A DNA stretch of 64,000 bases from Gnetum montanum (lineage: Eukaryota; Streptophyta; Gnetopsida; Gnetales; Gnetaceae): assembly GCA_015680685.1 (NCBI GenBank), contig MNCI01014202.1, positions 151,559 to 215,558 of the forward strand. Reading direction: 5' to 3'. This document shows positions 12,555-23,199 of the stretch, piece after piece. The first letter of the stretch is position 1; every line of letters starts with the position of its first letter. The position numbers and the translations under genes are program-made. The notes beneath the pieces are model-generated. The model was not told the DNA's origin and did no database searches. It was given only the letters and a program-made list of their open reading frames with translations.

Positions 12555-14233
12555 TCATATACAATCCACAAAACTCTGCCCCTTGTTGGACATCACCCCA
12601 AAAGAAGGAATCACCAAAGGAATCTAATCATCGATCTCAGTAGCATCATCAGACTCATCATTAGAAGTAGTTGTTACATGAGAAGGCCTATATGTCTTCT
12701 CCTCGTCATCCTCACTACTAGTGCTGGTGTTGAAGATGTGCTGTTGATCATCATCATTTGATGATGGAACATGTACATGAGCTCTCCAGGGACGTAGCTT
12801 CACCCAAAACTATGAGAAAGTAGATGGAGCCTGTTGAGAAGATGAAAAACTATCCTTTCTCTTATATGTAATCAAGTCCAATGGTCTACACTAAGAAGAA
12901 GTTTCAAAAATGCTCTCCATGGCCTGCTGCTCAAATGTTTGTAGAGCATCATCATGAGGGTAAGAATTGGTTCCAAGCTACATAGTATCAAGAATCTCCC
13001 CTTGGACTCATGTAGGCAATGCATCAAGCTCCTCAAAATTAAATGCATTTCCCAAGTCATATGCCTATGATGGCTTAACAGCTACCACATGTCTAGTTGA
13101 AGCTAGATAGTCCTCACTGTCTAATATGGGAGGAGTGATGATCTCCTTAAACTATTTTCCATTCAAAGGAAGAGGTACTCCAACTACATTTGTTCTCTTA
13201 AGAAAGTAAGCGAGGTTCCTTCTAATCATCCCAATAGTACAAGAAAAATGCTTGAGCAGCTTCTTGAGAGTGGATCTCATCTAGCTGCTATTTGATTTGG
13301 ACCTTCTCAACTAAGGAGATACCTAAGATGGTGATGTAGATCCCTTCTTCCTTGACTTCTAAGGCCAGATGCTAAGTTTTGCAGCATCAACATGGGTGGA
13401 GCTCCTCTTCTCTAAATGCTCACCAAGGCTTCTCTTGCCTTTAAGCAAAGGCATATTAGGAATGGAAACACCTCTCTCATGGATCAACAAACTGATGAGA
13501 TGAGGATGCCCATAGACTCTCCCCCTGGTGAAAAGACCTAACATGTCTCTATATAGGATATGGTCCAATTCTAGTGGTTGCCTAGTGAGTAGACAATAAA
13601 AAACATAGGCATGGGCTAGCAACAAGTAGCTATAACTTCCCCCTTTTATAATAATATTATACAAAATAATGAGAGAAAGGATTGAAGCATCTAAAGCCAT
13701 CTGACTCCTAAGAACTTTCCCACTATGCAAAGACACAAATTACCCAAACAAAGCATCACAAAATTCATTGTGGGAAATAGGTATTACACCATTTGTAAAA
13801 ATATTATTCTTGGAATGAATTTTAACCTTGTGTACATCAAAACTAGAAATTCCAAGGATAGCATTGACAACTTATGGATTGAATTCAATCAATAGTCCCA
13901 AAATAGTGGAAGTAAAAGCACTAACACTAGCATTTGAAATTATAATATTGCTGTAAAATTTCCTAATGAGAATTTGAGGGACACAAAAGTTCATAGAAAT
14001 AAAGGTCATCAAATTCAATACTTGAAAAATGGCATAAGTTCCTTCTGAAGCCATTGCTGTAAATAAAGGGATCTCTCAGAAACAATGGTAACAAAAAAAG
14101 TTACCTCAAATCTATGATAAGTGTCAATGGAGTGAAACTAAGTATAATAATTTACAATGCTGGGAGATAATCCCTTTGACTTCTTGTTCTTTCTAGAAGG
14201 ATCCCTGGATGTCATAATCTAGTTTTGAGCCAT
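12555..14233 (-). pseudogene. Element E ORF2: plant-transposon-domain protein in the env position
   Basis: About 560 codons from ATG at 14233 (MAQN) to a TGA at 12555, with a few stops and frameshifts. The N-terminal half has LIRKFYSNIII (13.95 kb), LLIEFNP then VVNAILGIS, and LYNIIIKGGSYSY, FYCLLTRQPLEL and PHLISLLIHERG (13.36-13.74 kb). This order resembles the domain annotated as putative plant transposon protein, which sits in env-like ORFs of some plant LTR elements. The C-terminus is Ser/Asp/Glu-rich (SSEDDEE, SNDESDD) and probably disordered. It lies between gag and the 3' LTR with no pol. The molecular function of this domain family is unknown. Confidence 0.65.
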
Positions 14234-14329
14234 TAATTTGAGAGAAGATGCATATATCACTGTTTTTGAAGAAGCCCTAGTTGTCTACGCATGGATGTGA
14301 AAAAAATGAGAGAAAAATGAAGTATTGAC

Positions 14330-14510
14330 TTTATGTAACCATGGCTATTGAGGATTTTTTATGAAAAGATAAACATCTATCTTGACTAGTAGACATCTAT
14401 GTTGTGTCTATTCAAAACTCATATTGATGTCTAACTCATGATGTAGACGTCTATGAGTAGAAGTCTATCCTTCGATGTATATGTCTATAGGTAGATCTCT
14501 CAATAAGGAA
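14330..14510 (-). promoter_or_regulatory. U3-like motif block upstream of ORF2
   Basis: Seven or so GTAGATGTCT/AGACATCTA-type motifs, including the palindrome AGACGTCT at 14445-14452, are followed on the minus strand by AATAGCCATGGTTACATAAA. The LTRs of D and E have the same arrangement: a motif array followed by a TAGCC-x-TTGTACAAA-like segment. The block ends about 100-270 bp before the ORF2 ATG, so it could be an internal promoter copied from U3. Confidence 0.45.
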
Positions 14511-14569
14511 ATTCTCAGGGGACAAGTACCATGAATTATAGTTTAAAAAGAAATTCTAAATGAGATGAA

Positions 14570-17139
14570 AACTTACCTTCCTTACTAATGAAGATAAAGA
14601 TGTCTAAGGAGCTTGTGAATGAGGTTCTTCTTTTGAAGTTTCTCCTTTCATGAAATTTTTTTCTATTTCTAATGTTTGGATCCTTTTCAAAAAATTATTG
14701 ATGAAGGTTCTTTTACTTTCTTCCTTTGATTTAATTCTCCACACCTTTTTGTTCTCCTTGCCCTTTTGATTTGTCCTTCATTTTTACTTGTCCTACAAGA
14801 CTTCCTTTCTAGGTGCATTTTGGTAAGACCAAGGAGTCTTATGATATGACCAGGTGTTCATGTGATAATATTTTAAATTACAATCCCATTGCTCATGCCC
14901 AAATCTATTACAATAGTAACTTCTAATTCTTTTACTTTGGTTAAACTAATCAAACCTTAGAGATACTTTTTGTTTGGACATAGTACCAATTGATACTTCA
15001 ATCTTTGGATTAGTTTCTTGTTTGGATGAATTTTGTGTGGATGCTTCTTCTTTTTGGCATCATTCTAGTCCACATTTATCATGTGGACCTCTTCATTTTC
15101 CCAGCACAATGCAAAGGGATTCTTTCCCTTTGACTAATCTTTCATTCACCAGTTTGGTATTTGCAAGTTCCTTTTTCATTTGCTCACAAGACAAGGTTAG
15201 TTTTTTGTTCTCAGCCCTTAGGTTTGAGTTTTCTTGTAAGAGGACTAAATATTTTGTATTAATTAGAGATAAATCTTCATCTTTTTCTTTCATAGACTTC
15301 TTTAGCTTTATACAAAGATTTTGGAAAGACAACACTTCATTGCAAAAATGATCATACCTTTTCTCATCAATTTTAATTACTTGGTCCTCATCTTCGATTG
15401 TGTAATCATCATCTATGAGAGCCATGAAGCTGAGATGTGAATCCTTTTTAGTATTGTCTACCTCTTCCTCACTTTGTTCTTCATCATCCTAGTTATTGTA
15501 AAAGTGTATCTTTTTCAATTCAGCGTCATTTTTATCTCTTTTTTGTAACCTGCCAATGCTAGAATATTCAAAGGTCACATGGATGCTTCCACCACATATC
15601 CAACATTCTATTGAAAATGCATGAAAATTTAAATTTTTAGAATTTTTACCTTTCTCTTTGAACTCTTTCCTTGCAATGAGTCTTTGAACTCTTTTTGATA
15701 GAAGAGCTATTTGGTCTTCACTATTCATTTTCTTTTGCTGCTAATTTTAGAGCAATAGGCTCTTCCTTTATTAGTCCTTCACCTGTGAGATTCTTCTCAT
15801 AAGCAATCAAAGCACTTTGAACCTCCTAAAATTTAAGGACCAAAAAGTCTCTGATTTCTTTCATAGCAGTGACCTTGGGTCTAAACTTGGGCTGTAATGT
15901 TCTAATCATTTTTATAATTACATCACTTTTAGACAAGTCCTTCCCCATTCCTCTAATTATGTGTTACAAAGGTATTGAACCTTGATAAACCCCTAATAGA
16001 ACCTAATCCTCAACATCTAAGTAGACTTAGCTTAGAAAGTAAGAACAACATAATGTAATAGAGAAAATCTCCTTTATATTAAGATATTTCTCAAAATACA
16101 TATAAAATATAGCAAAGATGAGGAGCCAAGCTCAACTCATAACTCTCCTAAGGATCTTAGAGGCCACACCTGTCCCCTCTCAATCCTCAATTACTCACAA
16201 TGGAGACCAAGCTCAAGATAAGAAACTTATAAGAGATTCTCCTAATCTCTCTCAAGTACTCTAACTTGCCTCTCACTAAACTTCCTTGCACAAGCTCTCT
16301 TTATATACAAGCTTTCCTCCCTTAACTCTCACAAGCTCTCTCTTTTGCTCATGGTCAAGCTTATGCTCTCCAGAGAGACATCTACTATTTTTGGTAAACG
16401 TCTCCTTTGGACTTGGCACATCTACACTTAAGGGGAGATGTCTATCTTTCTGGGGAGACGTCTCTTTCAAAGGTGCCAAAAATAAAAATGTTTCTTTTGA
16501 TACTAGGAGCCTCTAGATGCCTCCCAACAAGTCCCCATAGACCTTGGAACCTCCTAAACTCATCAAAGTGATCCAAAAACACCTCCAAACATGCCAAAAT
16601 ATCAAGGAATCATCCTCAACAAAACCAACATAAAAAAACACATAGAATGTAGGGTAGAATAAGGGGATCAAAAGAGGTGTTCCTACATCATTTCTATGAA
16701 AAGATCATTTATCCTAGAGAATTAATCCTTAATCTTTTCGACTACCTTCATTCTAAGCTTGTCATATTCACTTTGCAAAACTAAGTGTTTTGATTTTTTA
16801 ACTATAGACGTGTCCTCATAAGTAGCCTCTAAGAATTCCCATATTTTTTTTAGCAATCTTACACCCAATTATTCTATCAAATTATAATTTATTCAATGCA
16901 TAATATAAAATTTTTTTGGAATTAGAGTCATACCTTAACTTATCTGTTCCTTTAACAATCCATTTGTTTTATGCTTTGAGAACTTTTGAGGTGCTGTCAA
17001 CATGTGGTGTGTAGCTTTCAAGGATTAACTCCCATACTTCAAATTCCATAGATTCAAAGAAGCCTTGCATCCTTGCTTTTCAATATGCAAAGTCAAACCT
17101 ATTGAACATCAGTGACTTCATGTAGGACATTTTTTCCAT
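14570..17139 (-). pseudogene. Gag of element E (interrupted by an LTR)
   Basis: Starts at ATG 17139 with MEKMSYMKSL and KARMQGFFESME, the UBN2-type Copia gag. Continues to FSRINDLFIEMM at 16690, is broken by the LTR at 15962-16687, and resumes with RGMGKDLSKSDVIIKMIRTL and FRPKVTAMKE. A zinc knuckle CWICGG is near 15.6 kb. The coiled-coil segment at 15093-15425 (ENSNLRAENKKL) is uninterrupted for 110 residues. A second knuckle, YYCNRFGHEQWDC at about 14.89 kb, has lost its first Cys. Gag would form the particle and bind RNA. Confidence 0.75.
15962..16687 (-). repeat. Solo LTR (family G) inside gag of E
   Basis: Bounded by TG and CA termini (plus strand TGTTACAAAGG to TTCCTACA) and exactly splitting the gag reading frame. 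Minus-strand TATA-like GTATATAAAGAG is near 16302. U3 has three AGACGTCT-type motifs at 16365-16470, one perfect at 16456-16463. A related copy lies at about 20010-20790. No target-site duplication is evident (TTATG left, TCATT right). Confidence 0.6.
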
Positions 17140-17185
17140 AGTTCACTCTTGAAATTTAAAGAACAAACTTGAGAGTACTAAGCTC

Positions 17186-17197
17186 TTATCGCACTTT
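17186..17197 (-). promoter_or_regulatory. Primer-binding site of E
   Basis: Minus strand reads AAAGTGCGATAAGAGC directly after the LTR end CTTGATCCA; TGCGATAAGAGC matches 9 of 12 positions of the initiator-Met primer site. Confidence 0.55.
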
Positions 17198-18196
17198 TGG
17201 ATCAAGAACTTAGAAGGGGGATTGAATAAGTTTCCTAATTTAAAATTTCTCTAGCCATAAAAACACACCAATTTTACATGATTCCCCAACTTGGGTAAGT
17301 CCACACTCAAAGGGTAGAATCCATGCACACCTCCATACTTTGTTTCTTCAAAATGTGGTTTGAAGGGCACCACACCGTATACAAGCTTTGAGCTCTAGTT
17401 CAAAGTGTTTCGTTGCTGTGAAACCACTCAACCCCACAAGGTTTCAACAAGCTCAAAATGTAATTTCAAGAATCCCACAACCTTTACAAAATTGAGCTTT
17501 GCACTAGAGTATTTTAACATCACAAAACCACTCAATCCCATAGGATCCCAACAAGCTCAACAAGGGTGTCTTCTAGCAAGAAGAACATCAACCACGTAAG
17601 GCTACAAGAAAGAAGAGAAAGAAATAAGAAAAGAGTGTAACTGAATTTACAAATTTTTGTACTTGAAGCTTAGTACAATCACAATAATTAAATAATTTTA
17701 CAATAAAGAGTAAAAACAAATTCACTTTTAGTAGCCAATGATTAATCTTTCTATTAACAATGCTTGCACAATTTCCAAGATTTTTACATTATCTTATAGC
17801 CTTGAAGTTTCTAAAAACTCTTAAAAATTTGTACAACGGCTATCAAATGGCTAGTATAGATGTCTACTTTGAAGTTTAGACATCTACTTGAGATAGCCCC
17901 AATGTAGAAGAGATGTCTACCTAGAAAAGGAAACGTCTACTTGTGAAAGTCTACTATTTGAGATAGATGTCTACTATTTTTTAAAGATGTCTAATTCAAT
18001 TTTTCACTTTGGATTCTAAGGCATTCCCTTGTCAATTTGACATCTTGGCAGTCTTTGAAACACCTTAGTTTAGCTTGTAGACTCTATCTTCATCTATAAT
18101 CTCATCTTGTCCATGTAGTCTTCATTTTAACATCTCAACATATACAATCTACATTCTCCATTTTCTTTAAGATTTTTACATACCAAAAGGTCAACA
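17198..18196 (-). repeat. 5' LTR of E
   Basis: Intact 999-bp copy; pairs with 6711-7257 plus 11661-12170. Contains a motif array of AGATGTCTAC/AGACATCTAC repeats at 17855-17995. Confidence 0.85.
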
Positions 18197-18203
18197 CTTT
18201 CTA

Positions 18204-18543
18204 TGGTAGAAGAAAAGTATATTTTAGCTGGAAAATGTTGTGCATAAATTTTGTTGATGAAAGATACACTCAAGGATCTAGGGATCTAATCAGATCACAC
18301 ATATATTTTCTATGATAATGACATTGCCATCAATGTAACTAAAAATCCTATTCAGAATTCTCATATAAAGCATATTGAAATTTGACATCACTTAATCAAA
18401 GAACATACTCAACAAAGGAATAATAAGTTGGAGTATATTAGGATAGATGGTCAACATGCTGATGCCTTCATCAAGCCACTTAATGAACGAAGACTTACTG
18501 CTCTCTATAAAAATATGGGGCTAGGACCCTATCCTATCAAGTA
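18204..18543 (+). pseudogene. Copia RNase H C-terminus of D
   Basis: Resumes the RNase H frame after E. YFYDNDIAINVTKNP and HIKHIEI are the decayed forms of the C-D-N-x-S-A-I and H-x-R-x-K-H-I-E-I motifs. QHADAFIKPLNERRL and LGLGPYPIK give the usual Copia C-terminus. Two in-frame stops. Confidence 0.8.
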
Positions 18544-18767
18544 AGAAGCTTGTCTTTTTTGAATACTAGCAAAAATTAAAAATAAATAATAAACAATAAA
18601 AAAATACTCATATTTAGATGGATTTTTACAAGGCAATTTCTTTTTCATGATTCCAAAAGGGGGGAGATTGTTATTGTCAATTGTGTTTAATATTGTGTTG
18701 CGTTTCCATTTGCCTATAATATGTTGTTATTATGCTTAACTCATTTTTAAAATTTTTTAGACATCTT

Positions 18768-19665
18768 CAAAAAGGGTAAGATTTTTGATCTTTTGATATG
18801 TCAAAACCTTAGAAAATGGAGAATTGAAACGTGTGCTTGTGAGTTTTTGCAGGAATAAGAAAGATGCATGATGAGACTAAGCTTAGAACTTTAGTGAACA
18901 ATTGAAGTGCTAAAAGATCAACAATGTATGCAAGAATTTGGAAGAAGTACCAAGAAGAAAGATATCTAGAAGTCCAAAGAAGATAAGTATCTTATCCAAG
19001 ATATCTCATTTTGTAGTAGGACGTCCCAATAACAAAAGCTTAGTTTTAGGCTAGACCTTCCGAAAAAACAACAAGTGTTCCAACTATTACTAAGACATCC
19101 TAATCAAGACGTCTCATGTGAGACATACCAATTTTCAATGAAACTTCCCACCTACAAGATCAAGATTCTCAACAAGATGTCTTAGGCTTGTATGAGACAT
19201 TCTAACTAGCCATTTTCTAACCATTGTACAAACTCGAATGTTCATTTGACAATGAAAATAACTATAAAATAGAAAATATCTTTATGAAAAGAACAAGTGC
19301 TATTCATGTAAAAATATCTTCATTGTATATATCTTGCATATTATTTTTTTTCTAAATTATACATTTTTTGTAAGCTGTGTATTGTACTATGAGAGCCTCA
19401 AAGCAAGGAATCTATAATTATAGTTACATTTTCTTCTTGAACTTTCTTTTCTTCCTTTGTAAGCCTTGTGGGGCTAATGTTCTTCTTGCAAGAAGACATC
19501 TTTTGAGCTTCTTGGAACCTTGCAAGATTGGGTGTGGTTTAGTGTGAAAAGACTTCTTGTAAAGTTCAAACTTTGTAAAGGTTTTGGTATCCTTGAAATC
19601 ACTTTTTTGAAGAAATAAAGTTCAACGATGTGCAAGGACTCTACATTCTAAGTGTGGAAGTATTT
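18768..19665 (+). repeat. Polypurine tract and 3' LTR of D
   Basis: CAAAAAGGGTAAGAT (18768-18782) precedes the LTR at 18783. It matches 2091 onward, including the AGACATC-type array at 18955-19200 with one perfect AGACGTCT at 19107-19114. It stops matching near 19665, so the last 120 bp or so of the LTR are gone. A second purine tract, AAAAGGGGGGAGATTGTT, lies upstream near 18655. Confidence 0.75.
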
Positions 19666-20032
19666 GCTTGAAATGAATTTATCTATTTAACACCTCTTCA
19701 TGTTGCTCAATAGCCATTATTCCATCCTTTCATAGGTCTATTCTTATGGACAACTAAATGTATGGAATGGTGGAAAACTTTGAAATTGATACCATAAATA
19801 CTTTGAAAGCTTTCCAAACTTTATCAATAATGACTTTTGTAGTGGTCTTCTAATCTTTTTGTGGCATCACTACCATAGTGGCATCATCCTTAAATTCTAA
19901 TGTAATAAGAAATGATGCCATATTACTTAATATTTTACAATATACTTTGGTAATTTCAATGTAATGAACAGATTCTAGAAGGATCCATTTCATAACCTTT
20001 CCAAGTAAAATTAGCTTAGACAACAAGAACAT
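19666..20032 (-). other. Unidentified coding-like remnant
   Basis: A 60-residue minus-strand frame at 19850-20032 and its continuation suggest an old retroelement gag or similar, but I see no diagnostic motif. It joins the family-G LTR on its right and the truncated 3' LTR of D on its left. Confidence 0.25.
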
Positions 20033-20790
20033 AATGAAATGAAGAAACTCTCTTTTTATTAATCTACTTTTAACATAGATAATTACATCAATAATAAGGA
20101 GCTAAGCTCAAGTAAAATCTCCCAAGGATCTTATAGGCCATAGATTTCCCCTTTCAATTCCTCAGTTTCTCACAAAATCTCAAGACAAGATGAAACACAC
20201 AAGAGATTTTCTTAATCTCTCTCAAGTGCTATAAGTTGTAACTTGCATTAGGATCTCTCATGTCCTTTCATCAAGCTAAAGATGATCTTTTATAAGTTCT
20301 AGAATGACCCTTAACCTTTCTTGATTATTGGTTCACCCTTTAAAATTTATTCCTTTTTGAAAAAAAATCATTTTTTCTAGACTACAAGTAACTATGATTG
20401 TGCCTAGCTTGCAGCTTCTTGCTTACAACCTACTATGACTTGCAACTTGCTTACACTAGTAAAACGTAACTTATTTTTCTTCAATTCCTCTATTGATTGT
20501 GACCTCCTATGGATTGCATTCTCTAGACTACAATCTTCTATGGCTTGCATTATCTAGATTATGACATGTTACAATCTCCTTCTAACTTGCAACTCATCAC
20601 TCAGCTTCATAAACATAAAAAATCTAAATTACAATGGACTATGACTGACTCAAACATGTAGCAACCTGCAATTTCTAGACTGCAACTAATTGTGATTCAC
20701 ATTATTAATGTAACTGACTATCCCACATATAGAAAATATGCAAATTACTCTAACTCGAAAACATGAATACTCACTCCTATGACACATTGA
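20010..20790 (-). repeat. Second copy of LTR family G (diverged)
   Basis: AGCTTAGACAACAAGAAC and CCCAAGGATCTTATAGGCCA match 16030-16160 of the copy inside E. Minus-strand TATA-like TTATAAAAGAT is near 20290. The U3 side (20380-20700) repeats CTTGCAACTTGC- and CTAGACTACAA-type words instead of the AGACGTCT motif. Confidence 0.5.
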
Positions 20791-20805
20791 GGATGAGAAA
20801 ATTAT

Positions 20806-21390
20806 GAAGAAGGTGGGGTGATGATAAAAAATTTGATGTAAGTGACTATGATATTGTATCTATAATACCATAGATGCAATATCATAGCCCATTATACAAT
20901 ATCATAAATATGATGTAGTAGGTCATGGTCATGCCTATAAATAAGATCACACCATTGTGTCAAAGGAAAATGTTTTCGTCAACACTTAGCGAAACTCTTA
21001 TAGTTTATTTTCATGAACTTAGAGTTCATTATGAATTTTCAAAGTGTGGTGAATTACAGTTATACAACATCTATATTCAAGTGGATTATTCCTAGACATA
21101 ATTCAAGACTACAAATAAAGATCAAGATTATTCTTCATCATTACAGTATTTCACATAGAATAGATTTATATTTGTGTCATTTACTGTTATTTTACCATTT
21201 ACATTTCCTAAGTAATTTACTATTTCACTTTTTCTTAATATGGATAAAATAAGTATGATTGATTTCACACATAAAGTGTAGTTGCTTGGTAACCCAGTAA
21301 TGACTTTACTTGATTTGCTTAGTAGTCCACCAAGAAAAGCTTCAAAACTAATACAACAAACTTGCAATATGCAAACTTGGCCATGTTAAT
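20806..21390 (+). repeat. Athila-like LTR fragment F with polypurine tract
   Basis: GAAGAAGGTGGGG (20806-20818) looks like a polypurine tract and is followed by TGATGATAAA, the family LTR start. U3 at 20845-20930 has several ATATCAT/GATATTG motifs, then TATA-like CCTATAAATAAGATC (20937). A TTGCTTGGTAACCCAGTAATG block near 21280 matches the LTR of B. The LTR stops near 21390, where env-like sequence begins. Confidence 0.5.
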
Positions 21391-21920
21391 AGGAGGTAGA
21401 CTAAGGATAGAATTGGGGCAGCAATTGGATACCATGTATTCCATGTATGAAAAAGAGTTTGTCAATAGAAAAGATGTACAAAAAAGTTTCACATTGTAAA
21501 CTCAAAACTTCAAATATTCAAAATATAGCAGCAAATCTAGCTATAAAAATAACAAATTATCAAGAACTACAGAACCTGGCCAATGCATTTAAAGTGGAAT
21601 GAACACAATTTTCATCATGGTATGTCAAGGCTAATTAAATGTTTTCCCAATTACCATGTTATTGGAAAGTGCTGACACTAGAGAACATTCCCAAGGTGTC
21701 ATGGATTGTGCATGATCCCAGGAATGAAGAAGAGAAGCTAAAAGCATTGCTAAGTAAAAATTAGTTTAAAAAGCTAGATGACAAAGGGAAGAAGTCAATG
21801 AATGAGCCATCATTACTAGGAACTTAAAATACTAAATTGAACTTTGATCTTAGTTTACTTCATTTTGTTCTTGTCAAAAAAAAATTTCATATGTCAATCT
21901 TGTCAAATTTGTTCTAGTAT
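21390..21920 (+). pseudogene. Env-like/ORF3 C-terminal fragment (element F)
   Basis: Plus-strand residues LAIKITNYQELQNLANAFKVE, MFSQLPCYWKVLTL and NEEEKLKALLS align with the end of the env-like ORF in element B (LAKRMNDY, MFPIMPCFWDVLIL, KMKALLDALR; 40.7-40.95 kb). The fragment follows an LTR end rather than preceding an LTR, so the locus is rearranged. Confidence 0.55.
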
Positions 21921-22990
21921 CAGGCAACCCAAGGGTTTACACTATGGCCTCCACCAAGTAGAACACCTAAATGTCCTTGATCTTCGTAGTGGCTCTCACT
22001 CACCTACTGTTCCAGAAGAGAGATGTCTCTCCCATGTACCATTCCCCACTAGAAGTGATGATTGGCCACATGGAAGAGTTTTGGAACTACATTTTAACTT
22101 TTGGTGGAGCATGTTCTAAGAATAGTCCAAAGTTTAATTCTTGAAGAACTGAATCTTGGATGTTATGAGGCTTGATTTGATCAAGGCAGGCTTGAGTCAA
22201 TGTGACCTCAAGTCTTGGAACCAATTCTAGAACCTTGTCTCAATGGGATTATTCAGTAACAATCTCTTTCTCAGGAATCTATCAAATAGATACCACTTCA
22301 GGCTCCTCCTAAAGAGGTCCCATCACATGAGTTTATGCTACCTATTCTTGGGCTTGTTCTTGTTACTTCTCTCTAGATCTAAGTCGTTTATCCCTTCGTT
22401 GAGATGGTTCTCCTTCCTACGAGCATTTCAGTTAAGGTGCCATCTTTAATACCAGCATGACCAAGGATTAGCACTTAATGTGTAATTTTGAAATATTTTG
22501 AATACCTTATCACTTAGGGTAGTTACACTTGGCTAAGTTGTAATCATGGCTAGTTTGATTATTTTAATATTATTTTTTATTATTTGATTAAATAGGTTAC
22601 CAGAGTGCGTTGAAAAGGTTTAACTCTCATATGTTGATGATTTAATATTATTTTATTTATTAAACCCATGGTGGAGTTAGAAAATTTTTGAAAAATTTTG
22701 TGTTAAAAACCTAAGGTTTGTGGGCCCCCATGATGTAATGCATACCTCCAAAAGTTGTAGGACTAAAGAACAGAGTGAATCAAAAAACTGTTTAAGAGTT
22801 ATGGACTTTGGAAGGTTTTGAGCTTTGAAAATTTTCAAAAACTCCCCTTACATTTGAAGTAAATGGTAAAAAGTTCCTAAGTGGTGGGCACTATACATAG
22901 AATTTTTCCATTATGTCAACTGAGCCTCGTCAATGGGACCTAGTCAACATGGTCAGTTGCATCGACTGGGCCTAGTCGACGTAGCTATTA
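21921..22990. other. Unassigned repeat-like DNA
   Basis: No coding region that I can support. At 22915-22985 there is a run of (G/A)TCGAC/GTCAAC plus GGGCC words like the U3 arrays of elements A and B. Segments around 22620-22860 look like LTR or non-coding retroelement DNA. The 3' end of element A is probably here but cannot be fixed. Confidence 0.3.
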
Positions 22991-23199
22991 ACCACCATTG
23001 ACTAAGTCAAAATTTGAAAAATAAAAGGAGTCTTTAAATTCAATTGGAGGCAAATGGAAGGCCAAAAATCCAAGAACACAATGAGATACGTGAAGGGGAA
23101 TTGATATTTCACAAAAGCTAGAGAATGTTTGGAGAAATGCTTGAAGTAGCACATAGTTGGATGCAACCAATAGGGAATGCAAAATATTTTATTACCAAA

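Larger units (their letters stand above)
6711..18196 (-). mobile_element. Pol-less Copia-type element E nested in D
   Basis: Both LTRs start (plus strand) TGGATCAAGAACTTAGAAG and end CTCAACA or GTCAACA. The 7 bases CTTTCTA occur immediately outside each LTR (6704-6710 and 18197-18203), so the insertion site in D is exact. Minus-strand order: 5' LTR 17198-18196, primer site, gag 17139 to about 14570, a U3-like block, ORF2 14233-12555, polypurine tract, 3' LTR. No integrase, reverse transcriptase or RNase H is visible in the 5 kb interior, so it would need proteins in trans. LINE-1 interrupts the 3' LTR and another LTR interrupts gag. Confidence 0.8.
2091..19665 (+). mobile_element. Copia-type LTR retrotransposon D, split by element E
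   Basis: Order on the plus strand: 5' LTR, initiator-Met-type primer-binding site, gag, protease remnant, integrase, reverse transcriptase, first part of RNase H, then the nested element E (6711-18196), then the end of RNase H, polypurine tract and a 3' LTR. The integrase-before-RT order is diagnostic of Ty1/Copia. Every domain carries stops, so it is dead. The 3' LTR lacks roughly its last 120 bp. Confidence 0.85.
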
